From Pyrenochaeta sp. MPI-SDFR-AT-0127 (taxonomy: Eukaryota; Ascomycota; Dothideomycetes; Pleosporales; Cucurbitariaceae), in NCBI GenBank assembly GCA_020747015.1, contig JAGTJM010000026.1:186001-250000 (forward strand): 64,000 bases of DNA, given 5' to 3'. Positions within the stretch are counted from its first letter, which is position 1. Every line of letters begins with the position of its first letter. This document shows positions 57,068 to 64,000 of the stretch, piece by piece. The notes under the pieces were generated by a model, which saw only the letters and a program-made list of their open reading frames with translations, was not told where the DNA came from and searched no databases. Both the position numbers and the translations under genes were made by a program.

Positions 57068-58051
57068 ATGAAGATGGTAGAAGGTAATAATAATAGCCAG
57101 CCAAGAGTGCTCCTGTTTGGCGCAGGGAGCGTTGGAACCATCTACCTCTGGTTGTTGTCCAAAGTCGCGTCAACAACGGCCGTTTGTCGCTCAAACTACC
57201 AAGTCGCAAAGGAGGAGGGGTTCATCATTAACTCATCCATCTTTGGCCAAGGAATTCATTTCAAGCCACGGGTCGTACGGGACTGCGAAGAAGCTGCTTC
57301 GGAGGGATCAGAACCTTACGACTACATCCTGGTCTGCAGCAAGGCCATTCCAGCCACCATTCCCAAATTGATCGCGGCTGCGGTAACGCCAAGCCATACT
57401 GCCATTGTCCTTGTTCAGAATGGTGTCGGCATCGAAGAAGAATACCGGGCTGCGTTTCCAGCCAATCCCATCATCAGCACTGTAGTCTACCTTCCAGCGA
57501 CACAGCGTCCAGCAGGCGTGATCAAGCATGGCGAGGTCGAGAAGCTACAGATTGGAAGCTATCCTTCATCTGCGCCAAGTCAGCACGCACAATCGTTTGC
57601 CAAGCTCCTACAATCCGCGGGTGGGACCGCCGAGTTCTTCGAAGAAATCCAACCTAAGCGCTGGTACAAGCTCCTTGTCAACGCACCCTGGAACCCAATA
57701 TGCGCCTTGACACTCAGCAAGGATACAAATGTGCTTACCAGCTCAGATGAGGCAACTGCAGTAATCTTGGCTGCCATGCTGGAAGTTCGGGATATCGCTG
57801 CTGCGTATGGGTACACTATTACAAGAGAAGAGGTGGATTATCAGCTTGGCAGGGCTAAAGCTAGGATCCCGACCAATGCTGGGATAGAACCTAGTATGTT
57901 GCAAGATGTACAGTCGGGGCGGAGAATAGAAGTCGAGGCAATCGTTGGGAATGCAGTGCGAATGGGTAAGGAGAAAGGAGTTGCTTGTGTGAGGCTAGAA
58001 GTGCTGTATGTGCTTGCGAAGGCGCTAGATCTGCATATTGGGAGGACATAA
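57068..58051 (+). CDS. Ketopantoate reductase-like oxidoreductase (ApbA/PanE family)
   Basis: Family members reduce 2-dehydropantoate to pantoate with NADPH in the coenzyme A pathway; fungal genomes also carry many relatives of other or unknown specificity. A single exon gives 327 residues. The N-terminal Rossmann fold begins VLLFGAGSVGTIYLWLL (G-x-G-x2-G). DYILVCSKA at about residues 87-95 and VLVQNGVGIEEE at about 117-128 match the family blocks. The helical C-terminal domain contains the catalytic-type Lys and Asn in KRWYKLLVNAPWNPICAL, and the last helices include G.EPSMLQDV..GR..EVEAIVGN, the conserved end motif. Length and motifs are complete. The true substrate is uncertain because of the many paralogues. 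Confidence 0.9.
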   Translation: MKMVEGNNNSQPRVLLFGAGSVGTIYLWLLSKVASTTAVCRSNYQVAKEEGFIINSSIFGQGIHFKPRVVRDCEEAASEGSEPYDYILVCSKAIPATIPKLIAAAVTPSHTAIVLVQNGVGIEEEYRAAFPANPIISTVVYLPATQRPAGVIKHGEVEKLQIGSYPSSAPSQHAQSFAKLLQSAGGTAEFFEEIQPKRWYKLLVNAPWNPICALTLSKDTNVLTSSDEATAVILAAMLEVRDIAAAYGYTITREEVDYQLGRAKARIPTNAGIEPSMLQDVQSGRRIEVEAIVGNAVRMGKEKGVACVRLEVLYVLAKALDLHIGRT

Positions 58052-58736
58052 GAAGCCATTCTCCACGCTGTCTTCATTATTCCTCCATATCTGTTCGTTG
58101 GTGTGCACTGTGCACCGAGAACCCAGTTACCTACATAGACAACTCTGGGGAACTTCATCTCGGCAACTTGTCATTCTAGACGTACGAAATCTGATCCCAC
58201 ACTTTACTGGGTCAGTGTGGATTGCCGGTAATGATGGCTTCGACTTCAGCAATCAATTTAAATCAATACAAGATGCAAGTGCGTTGATCTGAGCATCGTT
58301 TGAGTATGTCGACTATGATCCATACTGTACCGAAATGTGTTTCACTTCGAGGTGATTATCCATCTTACTTGCCTAGAACTGCAAGAGCTATGTCTAAATG
58401 GCTCAACGAAAGAAAATTAGGACTTCTGACTCGTGGGAACACGTTGGGGACTTTGATAGACTTGACGTTTATATTTGCACTCGCACGAGAGAAGAAAAAT
58501 GATAATGTAAAACGCCACACAATGCATACCTAGTTATCGTACCTTCATCATGTCTTTGACCACAAGATAGCGCCATAAGACCTGCCAAATATATGCCCAT
58601 AATAACTCCTAAACATGTTACTGGCACGCGTAGACAGGGCAATTTAGCATTAAACCCCATTCCCAAGACTGATCTAGTTCAAACCCGTAACCAGATATCT
58701 AACGGCGCGATGAATGCAGACAAAGTGGGATAAATC
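58052..58736. other. Convergent 3' intergenic region
   Basis: Between the 3' ends of the reductase and elongin A genes. A short open frame at 58300-58533 lacks motifs. No gene was seen. Confidence 0.35.
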
Positions 58737-59642
58737 TTACATCTTTCTCCTCTTTGGCTGGTGGAAAAGACTGTATTCTTCTCTTTTTCTCTTTGGCACC
58801 GAACCGGCCCCTGATTCCTGAGTTGGCGGTTTTAATCTTGGTGCGCTGAATTGCTGCCCAGCTGGTAGCGATGTGCGTTGTGGAGCACTTCTCTGTTGTG
58901 GCACTGGCTTTTGTGTGATTTGAGGTCGAGCTGTTGAGGGTAGTGGCTCAGCCTTCTTCGCCACTGATGCAGAGGCTTGTTTAGAGAGTACCATACTTCT
59001 GGGAGCTTCATTTTCCGCCATTCTGACCATTCGGGCGGGTGCTTGCCGGATAGTGGTCTTCCTCTGAGCCAATACGTGTGCAGGCATTTGTTGAGCCTTT
59101 GGGCGCTCCCGTTTGTGATCGAATATGCCTCTCTTCAACTTGTCGAAAGCAACCTTGCCCGTCTTGGGTGGAGCACCTGTTGGAGCACCCCAACTAGTTG
59201 TATGTGCTCTCGAGGTGAACATCCTGCTGCTGCCAGCCCCATACCCGACCCGACTGTCTACAATCAGCGTCTTATTTTGTGCCCGATCCTTCTGCAAAGC
59301 CTGCATCTGCTGCTTCAGCGCGTCTGCGTCTGCCTGCTTCTCTTTCTCCATATCCTTTTTGAGTTTCCGGTAGACCTTGCTCCAATTCCGAGGATCGCGT
59401 GGTTCATGTGGCTTCTTGTTCCAATCTGGAATATCTCTCTTGATGAAACGTAGCCATATATCGCCTGTTTCTCCCAGTAGCTGTGTGCAGTTCTCTTCCA
59501 GCTCTTGCAATTGGTCGGGATTCTGTATGAAGCGGAGGACTGGCTCGAGGAAAGAGAATGGAATATCTCCAACATCGTTGAGCATGTCAATGTTCTTTAT
59601 CAGGCGCTGCCTGGCCAGCTCGAAAAGGCTGGGGACTGGCAT
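58737..59642 (-). CDS. Elongin A homologue (RNA polymerase II elongation factor SIII subunit)
   Basis: Elongin A binds elongin C and supports transcription elongation and ubiquitination of stalled RNA polymerase II. A single exon encodes 301 residues, as in the short fungal forms. The N-terminal family domain is clear: MPVPSLFELARQRLIKNIDM..DVGDIPFSFLEPVL with the LxxLC-like BC-box region, followed by NCTQLLGETGDIWLRFIKRDIP. A Lys/Glu/Gln coiled coil (about residues 85-125) follows. The rest is basic and disordered with KTTIRQAP, Pro/Gln-rich runs and a C-terminal KRKREE..HQPKRRK nuclear signal. It diverges from the THO subunit gene across 490 bp. Confidence 0.92.
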   Translation of the reverse strand: MPVPSLFELARQRLIKNIDMLNDVGDIPFSFLEPVLRFIQNPDQLQELEENCTQLLGETGDIWLRFIKRDIPDWNKKPHEPRDPRNWSKVYRKLKKDMEKEKQADADALKQQMQALQKDRAQNKTLIVDSRVGYGAGSSRMFTSRAHTTSWGAPTGAPPKTGKVAFDKLKRGIFDHKRERPKAQQMPAHVLAQRKTTIRQAPARMVRMAENEAPRSMVLSKQASASVAKKAEPLPSTARPQITQKPVPQQRSAPQRTSLPAGQQFSAPRLKPPTQESGAGSVPKRKREEYSLFHQPKRRKM

Positions 59643-60135
59643 GACTTAGGGTTGACTCAGAAAGGCGATGGGCACAAGAGAGAGACGGTGCGAGTTGTGG
59701 AGGTGGTCTGGCTGGTAGTGCGGTAGGCCCGTTCGAGTGGAAGCACGAGGATATTGGCACGACAACCACTAGATGCTGTGAATCATGAACAGCGATGGCT
59801 GGGCGACTGGAATCCGTGAATGAATCATTCCGCGACAATCACAACAGCATCTTGTCGAGGAAGCTGTCAAAGGTATGTTCGTTGCCCGAGCAGCTCCTGC
59901 GTAAACAGTGGAAGCAGCAAGGCAGGGAGCGTACCCTGGATGCAGTGACTGAAAGGAAGGGATCTGACGTCTGGTGTGTAACTAAGAGCGCGGAGGTTGC
60001 GGTACAGCATCCCGGTCTCACTAGCGTCCCCGTGCGGCTTGTGGACTTCGACAATGCGACCACCATGCACGTGGAGCAACAATTCCTCCAACGAAACTTT
60101 AACAGTACTCGCCCTTCTTGTTTTACCAGATAGGA
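59643..60135. other. Bidirectional promoter of elongin A and THO subunit 7 genes
   Basis: An open frame at 59795-60133 on the plus strand ends just before the THO gene start but has no family features; it is probably a leader artefact or upstream ORF. Nothing else was seen. Confidence 0.4.
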
Positions 60136-61226
60136 ATGGCAACTCAGAATTGGGGGCTTCTGTCCCAGGCAGACGAGGGTAAGGCTGCAATCTGCGCATT
60201 TAACAGCTTCCACTGACCACCAAAGATGCGCTCCACAATGTTTCTCGACTGCTTGCCGTCGAAGCTCGACCATACATGCATGCCGCTGGTCGCCTACTCA
60301 AGCCTGGCTTCTTCGAGGATGCGCGCCCCAAGCAGCTCCCTTCTCCGCCGCCAGACGCCTCCGCTGCAGACGAGGAAGCAGCCGCATTGGCGGTTGAGCG
60401 TGAACAACAGCGCCACAAGATTGAGATATGGCGCAAGGACATCATGAATGAGCTATCACTCCTTGACTTTGCTGTCCTGCGAGCCGAGTTCACCACGAAC
60501 AGTAATCACGATGAGCGTCAACGGTACGCGGTAGAGAAGGATGGCATCACAGCAAAGCAACAGCACGTCAAGGACACCATTGAGGAGCTAAGGGTGCAGC
60601 TTGTCGACGCGAAAGAAACACTAGCGGTCCGCAAAACATATGACGAGCTCACGGAAAAGATCACGAGCAGCAAGATGCTGAAACCGCGGGACGAGCAAGC
60701 ACTAGCACACGCCAAATTAGACGAAGAGATTGCTGAGCTTGAACATGAGGTGCAGTCCGCCAAGAACACCTGGAGCGAGCGACGCACGCAATTCGGACGC
60801 ATCGAGGAAGAAGCGCGCGAAATGCTACGTATGATCAAGGATGAGAAGGAGGAGGCTGAGCGCAAGGAGGGCATGATGAAAGATGGTGACGAGGACGGCG
60901 AGGGCGAAGGTACTACCTCTAGGGGCGATATCAGCCATGTCGGCACGCCGCGACCGGACGGTGGAATGACACCGGTTCATATAAGCCAGGGTGGCGAAGG
61001 CCAACAATCGCTTAGAGTGCCTCCTCACGACAGACTCAAGCCTGTTTCCCGGGAGGCGAGCGTCGCACCATCGACTGCTCGATCTGTAGCCGCCGAGGAC
61101 ACAGAGATGGCAGATTCGGGGGATGCCAATGCAGATGATTCCTCAGGTATTGAGGAAGGCGAGGACCTGGAAGACGGCGAAGACGATGAGGAGGACAGGC
61201 TAAGGAATAAGATGGATGATCCGTGA
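60136..61226 (+). CDS. THO complex subunit 7 homologue
   Basis: THO couples transcription elongation to mRNA export. Exon 1 (60136-60178) is only 43 nt: MATQNWGLLSQADE, then intron 60179-60225 (GTAAGG, AAAG) and exon 2 (60226-61226), giving 347 residues. The join yields EDALHNVSRLLAVEARPY, which matches the family's start (DALH..RLL.VEERP), so the short exon is well supported; a start at 60276 would lose this segment. The core is a long coiled coil (about residues 80-235) with W-RKDIMNELSLLDFA, the family block. The C-terminal 110 residues are acidic and disordered (GEGEGTT, EEGEDLEDGEDDEED). Nuclear function is expected. It converges with the tubulin chaperone gene, 132 bases away. Confidence 0.92.
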
Positions 61227-61358
61227 TTGGAAGCGTATCACTCCTTGCTCGATGTTTCATATGCATAGCGTGGTGTTCAGGGATCAATTATTTCTAGGTA
61301 TTAGTACCTATGTCCTCCAACTCAAAGGGTATCACGATTCCTTCAGCAGAGGGAGACA

Positions 61359-61814
61359 TCATGACTTCTCACGAATGGCCTCTTTCCCTTTTGCAATTGC
61401 TTCCTTTGCCTTGGCGACTTGTTCCGCAGAAGCTTCGCCACCAGCGTCGTTGCTGTTTTCCTACAACCACGTCAGCACCTAAAGGTTTATTCTCAAATAC
61501 TTTACAGCTTACTAGCTCGTCTTCTAGCCTCTCGAGCGCCTGCTCGATCTTCGTCTTCATACTGGGTAAGACGTCCTTGGTCTCTTGAAGTGCTCGACGC
61601 TATGAACCTGTCAACACAAAACACGTGAGAACTGGATCCATGGAAGTTGTACCTCCTGCCTCAATGTATACTCAGCATTCTCGTCACCCTCACTTGTTTC
61701 GCTCTTTTTGATCCGTGCCTCTTGCTGCTCGATTTCCTTGTGATAGCTTGCTTCTTCCTTGACCAATCGCACAACGACGCCGGTTGCGATATCGAGTTTG
61801 GTGGGCGGGGCCAT
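61359..61814 (-). CDS. Tubulin-specific chaperone A (cofactor A)
   Basis: Cofactor A captures free beta-tubulin during tubulin folding. Three exons (61814-61653, 61599-61513, 61460-61359) join in phase 0 to 116 residues, the family length. The open frame runs further upstream, but MAPPTKLDIATGVVVRLVKEE is the family start. Helix 1 contains L.I.TGVV.RLVKEEASY.KE; helix 2 reads YTLRQERRALQETKDVLPSM, conserved as L.QQ...L.ET..M.P; helix 3 is enriched in Ala, Lys and Glu. Introns are 53 and 52 nt (GTACAA and GTAAGC donors, ATAG and GTAG acceptors). It diverges from MCM4 over 321 bp. Confidence 0.93.
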
Positions 61815-62032
61815 AGTGACTGGTTCTGTGATGTGAGGTACTTGAGGATTTCCGTGACAGCTCCAGGGAGGTTTGGCGACTAAGTATGCCTTATCGAGAC
61901 AAGGAATTTGACTGCCTGAAACTTGGCGGCTGCCTTGATGCGACTGTTTGTATTTCTGATGAATTTCCATCCCACAGCGGGGCCCATATCGATAACTGGA
62001 CGGCTAAGCTCCATTCGGACCACTTTACGCGA

Positions 62033-62038
62033 ACGCGT
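62033..62038. promoter_or_regulatory. MCB element (ACGCGT) between cofactor A and MCM4
   Basis: The palindrome ACGCGT sits within GCGAACGCGTCGCGTC, about 98 bp upstream of the MCM4 ATG. MCB sites bind the MBF (Mbp1/Swi6) G1/S regulator in yeasts, and MCM genes are classic targets. Whether it acts on MCM4, cofactor A or both is inference. Confidence 0.6.
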
Positions 62039-62135
62039 CGCGTCTCCTTTCCAGCCGCCGCCCACTTTCCCATAGCAACCCCCTCTACAAGACTGCAGAA
62101 TCTCCAATCCTCTCGGTATAGAGTGTCAAGCAGCA

Positions 62136-64000
62136 ATGTCGTCTCCAGCGAAGCGTCGCTCGCAGCGCACATCCGCTTCTGCTACCCCACGCAGAAGTGC
62201 CCGCAGTGGAAATTCTCAGATCCCCTCCAGTAGCCCGGCGCCCGCTGGTCCAGATGAGCAGCTCCAGTCAGAGGCATCCCAGGCCTCGCAGCGTGGATCG
62301 CAAGCTACGCCTAGGAACTCGAGATTGCAGACAGCTTCGACGCAATCGCCGCTCTTCTTTCGCTCCTCGCCCGTCAACCCCTCCGCCTCAGGGGGAGCAA
62401 ATGGTGCCGATGAGAGCGACGGCGGCGCAACACCAAGGGCTAGTGGCATGAACATCGGAGGTAATATGTTTACATAACCTGTAACTTCATGTATATTGAC
62501 ATGTCCAGACTCCTCTCCCATCCATTATGCTTCCAGCTCCAGCCCAGGCCGTGCCCGCAATGCTCAAAATACCGACATTCGAAGCAGCAGCAGCGCTCTC
62601 TTCGTCCGCGGCTCTGAGTCTGCAGCCCGCAATCGTCGCAGTGACATTCACTCTGATGTCTTCGGTACCAGCTCTACCAATCGGCGCCGCAGATTGTTCG
62701 TTGACGAGAATGGCATGGCTGTCCATGATGCCTCAGATGCGCCTACCTTCTCCAACCTGAATCCGGATACCTCAGATGCGGACGTCCTAGGGGGCAATTC
62801 TTCGCGAGTTATTTGGGGTACCAACGTATCTCTTGTAGACGCCAGACATGCCATGAGGGATTTCCTCATGAACTTTCAGCGGAAGTATCGCATGATCCAG
62901 GATGGCGAGCTGGAAGAGGGCATGAGTCTGCCTGCAGACCACCCTGCCATGGCTCGCGAGTATGTTGATATCATGAAAATGATGCTCGAACTTGGTGTCA
63001 CGCCCCTAAATCTGGATGCTCGAAATCTGAAAGCGTACCCCCCAACGAGAAAGCTTTGGCACCAGCTGCAAGCTTACCCCAACGAGATTATTCCAATAAT
63101 GGACGTCGCGATCAAGGACACCATGCTTGAGCTCGCGGAAAAGCGCATGGCTGAGATGAGAACGCAGCTCTCCCAGGCACAGCGTGCGGCCCAGCCCAGG
63201 GCTCGTGATTCTAGCTCTCTGCCACCCATGCTCAGCTCCGATGCTCCTACGCCTGGTGCTCCGTCTCCGGCACCGTTCGCCGATATCCCGAATTTAGTCA
63301 GCGAAGTAGACCAGAAGACTTACAACGTCAGGCCCTTCGGTCTTGATAAGACAATCAATCTCCGTGAACTGAATCCTGGTGATATGGATAAGCTGGTCAG
63401 CGTCAAGGGATTGGTGATCAGGACAACACCTATCATTCCAGATATGAAGGATGGTAAGTCGACTTATTTCTCAGCCTGTGAGCTTTTCGCTGACCAGACC
63501 AGCTTTCTTCCGCTGCTCAGTGTGTAATCATACTGTCAGGGTCGACATTGATCGTGGCAAGATCACCGAGCCTACCAAGTGCCCGCGTGCCGTCTGCGAG
63601 TCGCCCAACTCGATGCAGATTGTCCATAACCGCTCCGGGTTTGCCAATAAGCAGGTCATCAAGCTACAAGAGACGCCAGACGATATGCCTGATGGCCAAA
63701 CCCCACATTCGGTCTCGCTCTGTGCATATGACGAGCTTGTTGATGTGTGCAAAGCTGGTGACCGAGTCGAAATCACGGGAATTTTCAAGTGCAATCAAGT
63801 ACGCATCAACCCGCGCCAGCGATCAGTCAAAAACATCTTCAAGACCTACGTCGATGCGTTACACATCCAGAAGGTTGATAAGAAGCGCATGGGCATAGAC
63901 GTTTCAACCATCGAGGAAGAGCTTGCGGAGCATGCAGCTGGTGACATCGAGGAGACCCGCAAGGTTAGTGTGGAAGAGGAGGCCAAGATCAAGGCTACAG
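62136..64000 (+). CDS. MCM4: DNA replication licensing factor MCM4, 3' end beyond window
   Basis: MCM4 is one subunit of the MCM2-7 replicative helicase. Exons 62136-62460, 62509-63453 and 63503 onward join in phase 1 each time (introns of 48 and 49 nt; GTAATA and GTAAGT donors). The N-terminal 200 residues are disordered, Ser/Pro/Arg-rich with many SP sites (SPAKRR, QSPLFF, SSPVNP), as expected for CDK/DDK-regulated MCM4. Then comes IWGTNVS, the FL.NF..KYR segment, and LD..NLKAYPPTRKLWHQL..YP.EIIPIMD. The DNA-binding part has LNPGDMDKLVSVKGLVIRTTPIIPDMK and the zinc finger FFRCSVCNHTV...C...VCESPNSM, then VHNRSGFANKQVIKLQE and CAYDELVD. The ATPase domain lies outside the window. Confidence 0.96.

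Noticed and set aside
59795..60133. Open frame of 112 residues on the plus strand between elongin A and the THO gene
   Set aside because: It has no family features, and the THO gene has a better first exon at 60136; probably leader sequence.
60276..61226. THO subunit 7 starting at the ATG at 60276
   Set aside because: Using the 43-nt upstream exon restores the conserved DALH..RLL.VE start, so the longer model is preferred.

Overview
The window is nuclear DNA of a filamentous ascomycete. Genes on both strands carry short spliceosomal introns (about 42-170 nt) with GTAAGT/GTATGT donors, CTAAC/CTGAC branch points and CAG/TAG acceptors. The gene content is typical of Pezizomycotina: an RTA1-type membrane protein, a class II hydrophobin, a cytochrome P450, a GH125 mannosidase and Ser/Thr-rich wall proteins. 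A Dothideomycete (Pleosporales-like) host is my inference from overall style; no marker here proves it. All exon joins were deduced by eye from splice signals, reading phase and family conservation.

Layout. 0.5-1.6 kb: RTA1-family gene with an in-frame stop. 1.6-2.8 kb: fragmentary open frames, possibly a membrane-gene remnant. 2.8-3.6 kb: mitochondrial import subunit TIM17 (5 exons). 5.2-7.0 kb: conserved fungal protein with a basic CxxC region, frame broken at a C6 run. 8.1-9.4 kb: xi-class (ECM4-type) glutathione transferase. 9.5-10.7 kb: CDF zinc/cobalt transporter. 11.2-11.6 kb: small DUF1909/4F5-like zinc protein. 12.7 kb: intron-containing tRNA-Phe. 13.5-14.3 kb: RING-like/ankyrin-like protein. 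14.9-16.6 kb: P450. 16.6-19.9 kb: gene-poor. 19.9-20.9 kb: four-helix membrane protein. 21.3-22.0 kb: PC4/Sub1 coactivator with an apparent 3-nt exon. 22.7-25.2 kb: secreted, probably GPI-anchored wall protein with a 30-bp tandem repeat. 26.4-28.0 kb: GH125. 28.4-30.9 kb: COG4. 31.6-33.7 kb: NIPA-type magnesium transporter. 34.8-36.6 kb: amino acid permease. 38.9-39.2 kb: class II hydrophobin. 40.8-41.1 kb: small secreted protein. 41-45 kb: gene-poor, one weak candidate. 45.3-49.5 kb: three membrane proteins of unknown role. 51.7-53.0 kb: unrecognised gene with a frame change. 53.4-56.3 kb: orphan protein, small secreted candidate and single-pass membrane protein. 57.1-58.1 kb: ketopantoate reductase-like enzyme. 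58.7-64.0 kb: a dense housekeeping block.

How the genes relate. The last 6 kb holds two divergent pairs: elongin A with THO complex subunit 7, and tubulin chaperone A with MCM4, the latter sharing an intergenic region with an ACGCGT (MCB) element. COG4 and the NIPA transporter are also divergent. No biosynthetic gene cluster, transposon with intact coding sequence, CRISPR array or prokaryote-like operon was seen, and I found no convincing new multi-gene system. The most useful leads are the 3-nt exon in PC4, the stop in the RTA1 gene, two coding frames interrupted by apparent single-base shifts, and several lineage-specific secreted or membrane proteins.
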